Shown here: positions 20,407 to 33,700 of the stretch, piece after piece | Layout of the letters: every line of letters starts with the position of its first letter | How positions within the stretch are numbered: position 1 is the stretch's first letter | NCBI GenBank assembly: GCA_018287875.1 | Contig: JAGVVL010000005.1 | Coordinates: 1-64,000, forward strand | Length of the DNA: 64,000 bases | Source: Nigrospora sphaerica | Lineage: Eukaryota > Ascomycota > Sordariomycetes > Amphisphaeriales > Apiosporaceae | Direction: 5' to 3' | Translations under genes and position numbers: made by a program | The notes under the pieces: model-generated | What the model was told of the DNA's origin: nothing | The model's database searches: none | The model's input: only the letters and a program-made list of their open reading frames with translations

Positions 20407-22329
20407 TACGTTATGGACAAATGACCAGTGACGAATTACGAGTAACGAAGACAGGTGATGAGCGGTGGATGACGAATGACGAAGACCGCTGGTCAGTCAG
20501 TTCATTTTGACCCATATCAATCCCCGACGCAGCCACAGCCACCATCTTCATCCTCTCAGTGTACGGTCGGCCGAGGAACTGTCGGGAGCGCCCCAGTTGA
20601 ACCCCAAGAAGCCCGCCGAGCTGACCTGGCGCTCGAGGCTCCTCGGCTACATGGATACCCGTCAAAGCATGCGTTGCTACTTATCGTCTAGCAGCACATC
20701 TATCGACCGTCAGCCAGCCTTCCAGCGCCAAGTCGAGCGATGCGATGAACAATATGACGCAGTCTGTGCCGGCAAGACACCATGTTCCCGGCAACAGGAG
20801 CGGATATTTGTGGGTGGGCATAAATGGAAAACGCCGACAACAGTTGGGACGGCGAGCGCCCCCACTCGCACCTCTCGAGCGGACGGGAGGGCAGCGCATG
20901 GCCGTGAATAGGTTCGAGTTCTCCGAGGCAGCCGCCTATAGGAGCAAGCCTACGGCGAGGAGAAACTGGGTTGCCGAGTATGCCAAAACACGCGTCTACT
21001 AATGGTGTGAGTCCCAGGAGCAGGATGTAGCGAAACAGCCTGGTCGAGAAAATTTGTGGTCAGATATAAACAAAGCCGCCGTATCCTTCTAAAATTCGTT
21101 TCTATATCGGCAAGATCTTAATGGTGCCTGCTGCAACATGAAGATAACCAATGCGCTGGGCGGCCTCCGCTGCCTCTTGGTCCTCCTTTCTGTAACTATA
21201 CCATCGTCGCCGAAACCGAGCTGGCCTATGTTGGGCTCCAAGATGGAGTCACTAAGGCTTGCGGCTGAGCCCACAAATTGTCGTCCTGGGCATCCCCTTC
21301 ACTCCGTGAGGCTACCACCCCCCTCTCCGAGGCCCGAATACCGCATTGAATTGCGACAACCAGCCCATGAGCCGCTACATCTGTTGTTACAACCTGGTCA
21401 CACCGCATGAGAAAGGCGGGACGATGGCAGGGGGCCATCCAAAACCTACATACACTCTATCTTTTGCGTACTATGGGACACAACACGGTCAGCTCGGCTC
21501 CTTTCTATGATTCGAACAACCTACAAATTCTGCATCCTGCCAGAGCCGCCGAAGGTGCTTAGCAGGTGCAGTCAGAAAGTCCCGATCGACTTACGCCTGG
21601 TTGCAACGGTCCAGTCCGGCTTCTTGGCTACCAAACCGATGCGAAAGTTCGTGGATCTCGTGCAGGACCATATCGAGTTTTCGGGACACGTCGGTGGCGC
21701 CATGGAGTGATCTGCATCTCGGTCAACATAACCCCTACGTGGGGATCAGAGAGGAGGGAAGGCTCGTACATGGGCGACGGGCCTAAGGGGTCGTCCTCGA
21801 ACCCCTCCCTCGAACCCCTCCCTCGTGCCCGTCCTGCTCGTCATCGTACAGGCCGGGGATGGCCGGCAGGGACAAGTGAGGCTGGGAGGTGGGCGCTGGA
21901 ATAGGACGGGAAGAGGCAGGCGCAGGCGCAGGCACAGCAGGCGGGAAGGTCGTACCTGGCCCGTGATACCATAGCCAGCCGAGTTGCGAGCGTGTCGCGG
22001 ACGGCCCTGGCATTAGCCATTATGCCGCTGGGAGCTTATATTGCCTGTGGAAGAGATACCGGGCAGAAAAGAAACAGAAATATGACCTAGAAAACCTCCA
22101 AGGGTCAGAACACGTGGTCTGACGGGTGTCTACTATATTCTTGATATAGGAATCGATTCAGTACATACGCTCATCCGGTGGAACTGGATATAGATCACTC
22201 AGGAAATATATCCCGTAGGTTCTTCCTGAACTATTGTTTCTCAGGTGTTACGCTGCCCATACTCGAACAGGCGCATCGCACCCACAAGAGGAGTGACGGG
22301 TGGGATACAATAGTACAGCAAGAGCGAGC
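20407..22329. other. Unassigned 1.9 kb
   Basis: Only short frames are present (for example plus 20507-20911, starting MTHINPRRSHSHHLH) and none has a recognisable domain. A duplicated CGAACCCCTCCCT lies near 21,800-21,825, and GGCGCAGGC-type short repeats near 21,920. No RNA gene found. Confidence 0.35.
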
Positions 22330-24430
22330 TGAGAACGGCAGGACAGAGCTACGGTGGAGTGGATGTTACCACGGACAGAAGCTATCGAGGGCAGAAGTTA
22401 CTACTGGAAGACTCTGTGAAGAACAGAAGCCGCTATAGGCGAAAGCTGCGACTGGTGGATGTTGTCACAGAAAGAAGCTACTGCGGATAGAAGCTGCTAC
22501 GGACAGAAACTACGACGGGAGAAGCTGCTATAACCACGGAGAGCCGCAGAACGAAGCATGATGTGAATCCGAGAGCAGACTGAGAGTACGTGCGTCCAGC
22601 CAGTTCAACACCAGGGCCTTGCCCGTCGCATGCCGGGCGAAAGAGCCCTTGGATCGAGTGACTGAAAGTTCTCACAGCACCGACAGTGGCAACGGGCTCG
22701 CACGGAGGAGTCACGGATTTGGTTCGAACATCAGGTTGCCGCTAGGCGGGACATGTAGTGCAAACCTTGTATATAGATGGACTCTCGTACGCCAGATGCC
22801 CCCTGGGAGGCGGGACATTGTCCCAATAAGGCGATAAATAGAAGAAGAAGAAGAAGAAGAAGAAGACAGCGGAGGAAGTCAGAAGGAACGGAACATGCGA
22901 AGCAAGGAAAGGAGCAGTCGACAACGGAGCTGCTATGACTGAAGGAAGTTGCCATTACGAGGGACAGAAGCTACGATTAAGAGGCGCTGATGCGGACAGA
23001 AGCCGCCATAGCCCCTTCCTGGCCCGTCGAGAGATGTTACGGTCTGGGCCAAGTCTCTGCAAACCGATACTGGCGCATGCGGAAGGAAATAAGATGGAGC
23101 AGGAAGTGAACGAAGCAGAGAGCAGCGGAAGCAGGAAGCAGAGGAAGGAGGAAGTGGGCGGGATAGAAAGAGCCGAGTACGCCAGGTTTGGTCGACGTCC
23201 ATGAGAAACGGAGCACACCCAGAAGCGGCACAAGATCATATCGGCCGCACTGCCCTACGAGCGCCAAACACAGCTAGGAACAGCCCGATGCGGCGTGGTA
23301 TGCAAGTAGCATGTGAGCAGGACGCAGACGAAGCAGAACCAGACGAAGCAGGGCTAGACAAAGCAGAACCAGACGAAGCAGGAACCAGTCGAAAGACACG
23401 GAAGCGGGAAGTGGACGGAGTAGGAAAAGTGGAGTACGCTAGAGCCGGTCGGCGCCCACAAGAAACGAACCCGCGCTAGAAGTAGCACTAGGCTCTATCC
23501 GCCGCTGTCCTAAGAGCACCAACCACAACTAAAAGAGAGCCAAAGATCACGGGACAGAAGAGACCCGATCCGGAACGGCCACGACCCTAAAGCAAGCAGC
23601 AGTCAGTCAAAGCAGGAACCATAGAAAGCAGGAATCGATCGAAACAGGAAGCAGAAGCTAGTTGAGGCGGGAGGTTGCCCCAGGTCGCATCTGCTGCTGC
23701 CCTGGTAGTGCCAGACACAGCCGAAAACAGTCAACAAGCATGCGTCCGAGTAGACCCGAACCAGAATGGCCACAGCCCAACCGGGAGGGCTGTGCTGGGG
23801 GTGCAAATCGGGAGCCGGAACCAAACGCGGCGCGGCGCAAGCCTGACGCGCGCAAAAAGTAGAAGAAGGAACCAGGTGAGGCTGAAGCAGACGAAGCAGA
23901 CGAAGCAGAAGCAGGCAAAGCAGAAGAGTGGAGTACGCCAGATTCGGTCCGCGTCCATCCGAGAGGACGCACACCCCGAAGTTGACACAGTTCCTATCTA
24001 CCGCGCTGTTCTAAGAGAGCCAGGCACAGCCAGAAACAGTGAACGAGCAGGCATTACAATAGATCTGATCAAGAGCGGCCACGGTCCAACCGGGAGAGCT
24101 ATATATGGGGTGCGGGTCGGGGCTTGTGTCAGACCCGTCGAGGGAAGAATGGTACGCTTTGGACGAAGTGCCTGAAAGCTGATGCTAGCACAGGCAAGAG
24201 GACTAAGATGAAGCAGGAAGTGGACGAAGCAGGACGAGCGAGACGAAGTACGAAGCAGGAACTAGTTGAAGGAGGAAGCGGACGAGGCAGGAACCAGACG
24301 AAGCAGGGAGCAGGGAGTAGTTGAGGTAGAAAGTTGCCCCAGGTCACACCCGTCGCTGTCCTAAGAATGCCAAACACTGCCAGAAACAGCCAGAAACGCG
24401 TATCACAGGAGACCTGCGATTACGGGCCCC
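22330..24430 (+). repeat. Purine-rich degenerate satellite with five core modules
   Basis: The plus strand is dominated by variants of GAAGCAGGA, GACGAAGCAG and GACAGAAGCTGCTA. Set in this background is a core of about 110-140 bp, seen at about 23237, 23492, 23686, 23991 and 24343, whose consensus resembles CCGCTGTCCTAAGAG then CCAAACACAGCCAGAAACAG. A second shared block, GAGTACGCCAG followed by GGTC and CG-C-CCA, occurs at about 23173, 23430 and 23932. Core spacing is 194-352 bp because the purine tracts vary in length. No frame runs through the array, so it is not a coding repeat. It ends roughly 360 bp before the visible start of the inverted-repeat arm. Confidence 0.8.
22841..22865 (+). 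repeat. (GAA)8 microsatellite
   Basis: Eight perfect GAA units plus one base, inside the purine-rich satellite. Perfect identity suggests recent slippage. Confidence 0.95.
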
Positions 24431-24789
24431 GAAGGCACTGGCCACGGCCTTATTGGGCTTGGCTGCATTCGCCAGCGAGCCGCTCCGTTCTTCCACTTTC
24501 TAGCTGCTGGCACTGCTTGGCACAAGGCAGCGTGTTCGCCCCGTCCGACGGCAGGTCGTGCATCACGTCCTCGCCGCGAATGTAGCCGAAGATGCCGACC
24601 AGGTGGGGCGAGAGCACGTCGGTTATGAAGCAGTCCACCTTACCGAGGATATGGCAATGGAACGGATCGTTATATATATCATCGGCCGTGTGAGCCGGAT
24701 TCCAAAATCAGGTGCGGTCATTGTAGGAGCGGAGGCTGTTCGTGGGCGTGTGCTTCGTCGGCGAGGGCGGCTCGTCGGCGGCGGGCGGT
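24431..24789. other. Between satellite and inverted-repeat arm
   Basis: A minus-strand frame (24,450-24,638) reads DCFITDVLSPHLVGIFGYIR and then GEDVMHDLPSDGANTLPCAK. This composition looks like real coding sequence, but I do not recognise the family. The interval may still belong to the inverted repeat, because the partner sequence lies beyond the right end of the window. Confidence 0.3.
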
Positions 24790-27700
24790 CGGCTGGCGGG
24801 CGCTTGGCCTCGCCGTCGGCTACCGTGATGGGACGTGGCGGGCGGAGGGGAGGTCATGCTCGTGCTCGTAGCCGCGCCTGAGGATCGTATTGAAGAGGTC
24901 GGCTGCTTGTCGACCGGCAAAGCGTTGGATTTGTTTAGATGTGGCACAAATGGCCAGCATTGTTGAGGCTGACTGACTGCATCGCCTGGACCCCACGCGG
25001 GTACGGAGTCTACCCGCGGTCGCGTACGGGGCGTTTGACAGCGGCATCCCTCGCGTCAGGGTAGCAGCTTTGACTACCCATTGCGTGAGCCGGCCAGTTA
25101 CAGCGCGAAATACACGAATTCTCTAGCGCCAAGTGAGCCTGCGCCTGCCTGGTGCCACGACCAGAGACAGGGAGTACTTCGTATAGTCCAATCGCATCTG
25201 CCTTGTACCCATCGCGCGACGCAAAACTGATATGTAGCATCAGCCTGGTAGGCGTTGAATGCTGGAAACAGGGAGGGTTCGCGACGCTCATCCGAGCGCG
25301 CCATCTGCTGCGGTGTTCGACGTGGTCCGAGCGTGCTCCTCATTGTGGGCGCTATACTTAGCATCCCCCACTCTGCTCCGAATAGTCTCGCTTCCGGTAC
25401 AGGTACGGTGTGCTTTGGCGGGCTGCTCCCACCTCGGTGGGCTTGAAGAGAGGTCGCTGCAGCCCCGAAAAGCGATGCGGGTTTGAGAAATAGCTTCCGG
25501 TACGTGACAACAAGGCCCAAGGTGCGCAAACTCGAAGCCAGTCCGCAGCTGATGTGAGCTTCGTGAGCCGGCGATCCGCCCACCAAGAGACTGATACGTC
25601 GTCCAACACGACAAAAGCAGTTGCCAAGAAATACTCCCTGTTTTCTTCAACGGCACAGGAACGGACTAAAACTTGATTTGGCTAGCTAACAACGACCATC
25701 TATCCAGCTAGGTAGCGCGCTCTTCCTCGGAGGCGCCTGACGACAGGCCTACCTTCGCCGGTGCCAGGCGACCTACTAGGGCGGCCTGGCCTTGCACGGT
25801 ATGTGAAATGCGTTTTTAGATGCACCGAGGGGCCCTTAGTGGCCACGCCTTACACGCACGGCGGCCTCGTTGGCGACCGAACGACGTATGCCTAAGGCAG
25901 GCGGCGTACCGAGCAGAAATAGGAGGGGGACACGAGACAGAGTGGACTGCTAGGGCGTCTCTTGCGGCGAAGACACCAGCTTACGCTCCTGTTTCTAATC
26001 TCATGTACCCGTGCCTGTCGTTCCCGGGACCACACAACGATCCCGATGATGCAAACCTGGCCCACCGGCCTGCGGCTCCTAGCGCTAGCGATCGCCAACG
26101 TGCCACACCGACGGACCGACGGTCTTACAGTCGTACGCTTGTCTCCTCTCTGTCAAGCCATGCTGGAGTGAGGGGAGGTGGAGTCCCGATCTTGACATGA
26201 GAGGTTAGACATTTTGTTCTAAAATTTGGAGGCCACTGCAGCATTTAAAAGGCGACTGGGGGAAGTACAGTGGTGTCGTGTTCGCCTGCAGGGCTTTCCG
26301 GCCTGGGGAGTCCCGCGGCGACTCCTACCTGCTCCGTCCCAGCCGTCGGCATCAGGCTCGTCCGGTGCTGACCGTCCGACGTGCCGGCCGAAGGCCCAAC
26401 GGTATATGACAAGGAGCTCGACGGGATGGGTCCCGTGCCTATTCGAGCAAGTGTCCCGCAGTGCCAACCCGAAGCGCGCCTAGGCACCGGGCCTGCGACC
26501 GCCTGGGGACTGGGGGCGACTGACGGGTGCCGCCGTCTAGAGGGAAAGGGCTGGAAGTTGTTTCCGGTGCCCGGTTGAGCAGTCGCAGCGTTAGGTTGGC
26601 ATTGTTCGTAAGATGCTGAACTATGCGTCTTCTTGTGGACAGCTAGCTGTGAAGCGTGTGCTGCTCGTAATATCTATAGCGTCGAGGGGCTCGGGTCCCT
26701 CCTCGGTCGGTATAATGGGGTTGTCCTGCTCGCTGGACCATGCCCGCACGAAACCGGCACAGGCCGAGGACATACTTCATCGAATGCTGGTTTAGGAGGC
26801 AGTGCGGTCGTCGACGCGGGATGAGCAGCTTGGAGCATCTGTGTTCCCGGTTGCCATGGGGAAGAAAACCACAGAAACCGAGGCATCGAGTAGGCGCTGG
26901 CTAGGGACCACGAGATGGGACGGGTGGGTGGACGCTGGTATAAGGGCCCGGATCGACCCTTTGTCAAGGCGACATATTGAGAGGGTGGGAGACGCGTCAT
27001 ACCAGCCTAGAGCTTTCCACTTCCTGCAGCGCTGTGCCCGGTCCCGACGCAGGTTGTGTAATCTTTGCCCTGCGCATTCGGCACTGATGTTCGTAGTCCG
27101 TGCCAAACGGCTCGTTGTTCGGGGTGGGAAGACAGCCTACCATCGCCACGAGGTGGCAACTCAGGCAGCCTTGCTTCTCCGCCAGTCACAGCAGTGAACC
27201 AGTGAAGCATGAACCAGTGAAGCATGAACCAGTGAAGCATGAACCAGTGAAGCATGAACCAGTGAAGCATGAACCAGTGAAGCATGAACCAGTGAAGCAT
27301 GAACCAGTGAAGCATGAACCAGTGAAGCATGAACCAGTGAAGCATGAACCAGTGAAGCATGAACCAGTGAAGCATGAACCAGTGAAGCATGAACCAGTGA
27401 AGCATGAACCAATATGGCGAATGGCCGAGAAGAGGGAAGGCCGGCGCACGCCCGCAGGCCACGGCCGCTGGCGCAACTGGAGCACCTGAACCAAAGAGTG
27501 TCCGGCAGGGCGGCCTGCGACGGATGCCACCGCAAGCAAGCGAAGCCAGTCGCAGGACCGGCTGTCCGCTGTCCGCTGTCCGCTGTCGACAGGCCACGGC
27601 CGACGAACCTAGCTTGCCGTGCGCCAGCTAGCGACCGCTCTGCCTAGCGTAGCACCCGGGCTCACGCACGTACATCTACGACGCCTGTTTGGGGACACTT

Positions 27701-30700
27701 CCAGCCGAGCCACAAGAGCCGAAGTCCAAGGGCCATGTCTGTGGCACACATAGACCGGTGCCGCCCGGCATTGGGAGACTCAGCAAGTCGGCCTCGGGGA
27801 GCGGACCAGTGGCCAGCAGCCGTGACGACACCCGACAAACACGCTGGTCGTGCTTTAGCCTGCGATGCCAAAAGGTCGCGTCTGGGCCAGCACGCAAACG
27901 TTGCGCGCGCGCGAAGATAACACCAGTCCTATATGAAGTGGATCTGACAGCCGCCAAGCCGGTGAGGTCGTCCCCGTCTTCGGATCCAGGCGATGCCGTC
28001 TACGTAGTGCGACGTCGGCGGCTCCGGGATGGGACGGGGTGGGGACGACGGCGGTTCCTCAGCCGTGGACGTGGTGAGTCCGATCGAAAGGAGGGCCGCT
28101 TTAACGGTTCGGTTGGTTCACTTCGCCTAGAAAATGGGGAGGCATGGATAATACCGGAGTAGATTATGGTGGCCTTCGACCTGCGATTGAATCGCCCGGG
28201 ACGTCATCTCCCATTCGCCGCGTCGACATCCGTACGCCTCCTGCCCAGCTGGTGGCTTCCGCGTTACGCCAGGATTAGCCCGTTCGCCATAAAAACGCCG
28301 GCATGGCCAGGCTCGCCGGAGAACCTACAAAGTCCTAGGCTCGTCTGACCAGCCGTAGAGTAAGGGGCGGGGGTAGCGGGGCCCAACAGGAGGACGAAAT
28401 GGCGAGGCTTCCTGGCATGGCAAGGCAACCCGGACGAAGAGAGCGGTTCACCCACGGGTCAGTGGAACCCCGCGGAAGAGCACGCGAAATGGGCGCGCTA
28501 GGCCGCGACTTTCAGGTCCAGCAGGGCCAGCTTGGCTGTAACGTCCAGAGGATTTCTATCGTTGCCAGACTCTGCCCCCGTCCCACACGCCGCCCCCGTT
28601 TTCCTATTCCCAGCCTGGAGCCCTTCCCGGGGCCCCCTGCGGGCAACGTCGATGCTTCTTCGCCGTCGCCGCCTCCGACGCCATCGGCCTACGCTCCGCC
28701 GTGGGACTCGAGATGAAAAGCCTACTCTCTGTACGGCGGCCGGCGCGCCTCCCGAATCTCCGCCGGCACTGCGATACCATCGGACAAGACGCGGCCCGTC
28801 TTGGGTGCGAGAGGAGCACAGCATGTCCAGCAGGGCGGCGCGGGCCAACAAGGTGCGCGCCGGCCGGCGAGACATACCTCGGAGGCGCGCTACACGTCCA
28901 TCGAGAAGAGAGGGTGGGCTTATTGAGCCCTGTGTCGCCGCAGTGGGATGGAGGCATCCCGCACTCGCTCGTTCGCATTTGCGCAGCTGTGCTCTGTTCC
29001 GACTTCGCTAGTCGCAGGTGCAGCGGCCACCGGGACAGATATACTCTCTTCGCACACAAAGACCACTACGCGGCCGGCTGCCTGTGGGTAGGCGCATAGC
29101 CCCGTGTGCGTTCGCGAGTTGTTTGCTTCGCCCCCACGGAGCATGAACTCTCTCGGCCTGTCTCTCCCTGGCGCCAAAACGAAAGGCTCGCCATTTCCAG
29201 TTGACGCAGCGGCGCCTCTCGAAGAACCCGGCCAGACAGCCACATCGACGACAGAGACCGGGTCGCCTTCCGGGGAGAGGCCACCTGAAGGGTGCGTCCT
29301 CGACGGCATAGGCATCGTCGCACAGCTCCACGGCGCTCCGCACCCATCGCCCCACGGCGGGCAAGGCCTCGCGTGTCTGTCTCGCCTACGGCAGTCGCCG
29401 TTCCGCCGAGGCCCCCAATGCTGGCGAGTGCGCGGGCTCTTGAAACCCGTTGCCGCACACGCCATTAACAGGGCCACCGTTGCGATACTGCGTCCGAGGT
29501 GAAGTGAATATTGCCCCGAGGCACAATCCTCAGGCAAACACTTCGTACTTAAAATGATGGTGGCCCCTGCGTGACCTGTCCTCGAACTCAGACCCCACCC
29601 CGTTGTCCAGCTATTCGATGCCATCGTTCAGCCTCTGTGGCTGTTGGTGGCAAAGCAACGTCTGGAAATGGCCGCGCCTGCTGCCGTGGCGGGTCTCATC
29701 CGCCGGGCCGCGAGGGCGTAGGACATTGGGGCAGCATTCCTCGACGATCGCCAAGCCTCCCAATCCAAGCAGGCAGCGCGGCGTGCGGTATCAGACAGCC
29801 CGATCACCGTCTCCCCCACGCAGCCGATGGTGAGGTCCGTCGCTTGGCGGCCGTAGCATCTGCCCTGCTGGCCCTGTCGCTTTGGTTCCCCGGCTCTGCG
29901 GGCAACGACGTATCGTAAAGACCGCCACATGCCCTCTTGACCGGATGGTCCCTGGCAGACGTGCTCGCGACGGGCTCGGTCTTGGACCCCCGGCGCCGTT
30001 CCTCCCTTTCTTGCCGGGAGGCTTCGCAATGGTCGGTCCACACCGCCGCCCCGTTTGGGTTCGTACGCAAGCCCGGAGGGTGATGCTTTCCTTCCGCCGG
30101 CGTCGACCTCAGTAGGCCCCGCGGTTCATGAATTCAGTGTTCGGGCGCGTCATGGCCGATCGATGTTTCGTATGCCCGCAATGCCGCCTGTCCCGGGAGC
30201 CTGCGGCCGGTGGGCTGAAAGCCGGTATCTGGCTGACGGCTGTACGGTCCGAGCATCGCGTGACTGTGTGGGCCCTTCCGCCCCTCGGCTCGGCCAGAGC
30301 GCGCGAGCGTAGCAGGATCCGGCCCATGCGCTCTCCGAAATCATAGGGCCTCCCCGCTCGTGGTGGTGCCGTACTCTGGGCCGCACGGGATCGCGATATG
30401 CAATCGCCGTGTACTGGGTTTTCCTCCTTGGGTTCGCGTGCGATTCGCTGGACGCGGCCGGTTCTGCTAAAGAGCATAGAAATAACATCACGGCATCCTC
30501 CCTCGCCGGCCTCGTAGGTTGTCGCTGCACGCCGTCTTCGTGCGTGTTCCTCGGGCGAGCCCGCGCGCGCGGACATGCCGGGGTTGGTTTCGCAGGGCAT
30601 CTTTGGTTCACCGGTGTCCGCCGCCCATTGTCCCACACAGATCTAACCCGGGCGAAGTGGCATGGGATCGGCTCGGGATGGCTTAGGTGTGCCGAGCTGC

Positions 30701-33700
30701 GGCAGAGCAAGTACGCGGTCGAGCTCGTTCTCGGCGATCGATGATACTGATGGCGTCCAGATGCTTCTCGCGGTCCCTCCCTCGCCCGGGGCAAACGCGT
30801 CTTGGACAGGCTCCTGAAACGTGGTCAACCATGGACCGTGAGAGGCTTGCGACCTGGATATGTTAGATGGAGTCCACCCCGCCTTCGAGATCCCCATTTT
30901 CAAGTCTGGCTATTCCTGTCCGATCCGACTCGACGTTCGATGACGGGTAGCCAACGGCCGACCGATCGGCAATCAGGATGCAGGCCAGTAGCGCATGGTC
31001 TCGCGAGGATGGAAATGCCTGTCTCGCCCATCATCCGCTGCTCCAGGCGCCGGCCTCTGGGGCTGTCGGCATGTGCAACGTTCTCCTGGGGTTCGGGGTT
31101 GCCGTAGATGGGCGCAACAGGGCCGGCTGTGGTATCTCGATCGCGGTCGGGGTCAGTGTGCGCGTCGCGTCCGGCGCCCAAGCCCTTGTCCAGGCCAGCG
31201 GCCGGGGCGCGGCTGCGTAGTCGTGCCACCACGACGGGCTGCTCGTCGGCTGGTATGATCAGCTTCGCGTACGCGGAGGATCCTGTCAGCCGACGGCCGA
31301 AGTGCGAATTGTTTAAGAGCGCAAACCAACCTGTCTAGTCGGTGCGGCCAGGCCTCGTGAACAATGCGCCGCCGTTTCTATGCTCGCGCGCGCGGGGAGG
31401 GGGTAGTTTCCACCTACTTGGTGTGCTGGGGACGTCGCCCTGCGTGCTGTTCAAAATGCACCGGGCGCTCTCCCAGAACCTGTCCTGCTGTTTGCCGGGG
31501 CCATGGGTGCGCTCGGGCTGGCAGAACCCAGACGTTCGACGTCGGCACAGCATCCTTTGCGGCCGCCACTTCGACCAGGAGTGCGCGTCGTCGCGCATCA
31601 TAAGTCGAGGGATTGGGCGCTGGTCCCGTCTGGGTGTCGGTCCTGTCTAGGCGTTGGTCCTGCCAGGAGATCAGTCATAGGGCGGCAGGACGCGGCGCGG
31701 CACGCCTCGCGCTGGTGCTTCAACGGATGGCCCCGCCCGCCTTCGGGCTCCGTCGTGGCCACGCCCCGGCTGGCGATAATACACCCACCACCGGCCTACT
31801 GCTCGGTATGTCCCCCGAGGCTTCGTTCTCGGCGGCTTCTCGCGTCCCCGGGGCCTCTTGCCCGCTTGGACGGGCAATGCTGTCGTTCGGTCGGATAGGA
31901 ACGGTACTACGTAACATGTGTGAAGACGGTTAGGCTACGGGCAGACACCGCGCCGGGCTGGTCTGGTGGGGAATCCCCTCTCTACTCGGGTTCCGGCAAG
32001 CGACGCAGAACGCCCACTAAGCGCTTTCTCTTCCACGCGACGCCTCGCTTCACAGAACCTAACTCACTGCCACTATCTGGTACAACGTCTGCCGGTCTCT
32101 AGGCAGAACCTCGCCAGTGCTAACCGTCGCTCGGGCGCCATGGGAGCGCTTGCGACTGGACAGAAACCGTCCCCAACCACGCCCACCAGAACGTCGACGC
32201 GCCGCCGCCTCCCCGGAGGGCTTCGAGGCATTCCGTCCTTCGCATAAGATCGCACCCCTGCCGCGCCGACACACGAGACATCCGTATCACCCGGGGCCTT
32301 CATCATCCGTCGACGAACGTACTACCCGAGACGCCCCGTCTCTGTCGAGCCGTCTTCGATCGGCCTTGAAGCCTCTGTAGCGACCTTCTTTCGCCGTAGG
32401 CGACGGGGACCAAAGAGCAGGAGGGCCTAGGGTTTCGTCCTACGTCGAAACCCCGAACCACGAGAACGGATGGCGACTAAGACGCCTTAACAACCGCGGC
32501 GCATCGATGAGGGGGCATACAACCGATAGCCATCCCTTGTAGGCTGGTCGGGGCCAGAGAAAGCATCCAAATCTAGAGGTAGCACGGTTCTCGCAGCCAT
32601 TCGGGTGTTCTTCGACATCGTTAAGGATGCGGTCATCGACGCGCCGGTATTCCACGGCCTAGTACTCCTGACCAAGCGCACCCTGGCTGCATCCCGCCCC
32701 TTCCGGGCCATACCGTCGTGTGCCGGCAGGAACACGGGACAGCGACCGGTTGTGGCATGTGTTCTTTCACGATGCCATTACATTGTTGCATCACGCGACC
32801 ACGAAGCTTCCTAAGCCAAGGCGTGCGTCCGCACCCTTACGTCGGGCCTCCCTCCGGTGCACACGGATGATGGTCATGGAATCGACTACAACCGCAACCA
32901 CTGGCGTTACCATGGCTTTGTTAAAGCGGCTTCCGGAACTACCGGAGCCACCAGCCGCGATCACCGGCACACGATTGTTCGAGAACGAAATCGAAGGCAG
33001 TCTCGTATTAGGCGGCGTTCCCGTAGGAGTGCATCGCTCTTTCGATGGATAGGCCGGGCCGCATAGCTATGCTCGCGTAACTCCTCGGCGAGCCGCTGGC
33101 CGAGCCTGCGCACATATGCGGTGCTCCTCCGATACCTCCCATCGCACAACTCTCGGCCCCGTGCCGGATCTGGACCCGTTTGTTTCATTTTTCGGGGGCA
33201 GTGGATGGCATAGCCCGAACGACCGTGGTATAGCTCGGGCGTGTCTCAACATATGGGAACGCATGGAGAGAAGAAAACGAGGTCTTATTCCGATCGGTTC
33301 CTAGGGGGCGTGTGGGGCACCTTCTTCGTCGCACACGTACAAGCCCGAGCGCATGCCCGAATTTATCGTGCGCTCGAGACTACCCAGGCAGGAGAATAAG
33401 AAGGGTGCCGAAAGACTAGACATGGTTGCGTGCCTCCTGTGTACTAGCCTGGTCCGTTAGAGAAGAAAGGCACGAGACGGCTTGCCTTCGTCGACGCCCT
33501 GATGCTAGCAAAGCCCCGAACAGGAGAGGGAGACGACGGTGCTGGGGCTCCTTGCAGGGCGTCTTCTAATGGCGCACCATATCCCTTGCGGGGCTCCCGT
33601 ACTTGGCGAGTGACTATCATGCCACCCCGATGAAGTTCAAATTCCTTAGGAATAAGAGCAAGTTACTACTTTAACCCCACCATCGTCCCCGCCACTCCCC

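Noticed and set aside
22742..22955. Poly-Phe/Leu frames on the minus strand
   Set aside because: Direct product of the (GAA) microsatellite read in reverse; not a gene.
27196..27405. CRISPR array
   Set aside because: Units are 15 bp and contiguous without spacers, in a eukaryotic context. It is a minisatellite.
27100..27597. Open frames encoding repeated EPVKH, WFMLH or HASLV
   Set aside because: They arise because a 15-bp unit keeps every frame open. There is no supporting flanking domain, and the right-arm copy number differs freely in whole units.
28920..29624. 234-residue minus-strand open frame in the arm
   Set aside because: GC-rich DNA with overlapping frames on both strands, no domain and no start context. 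The right-arm copy is shortened by a one-base difference.
30909..31232. Possible selfish or giant mobile element captain gene (DUF3435-like recombinase) in the arms
   Set aside because: I looked for the tyrosine-recombinase catalytic pattern (R, H-x-x-R, Y) and found no credible match in either arm or the flanks.
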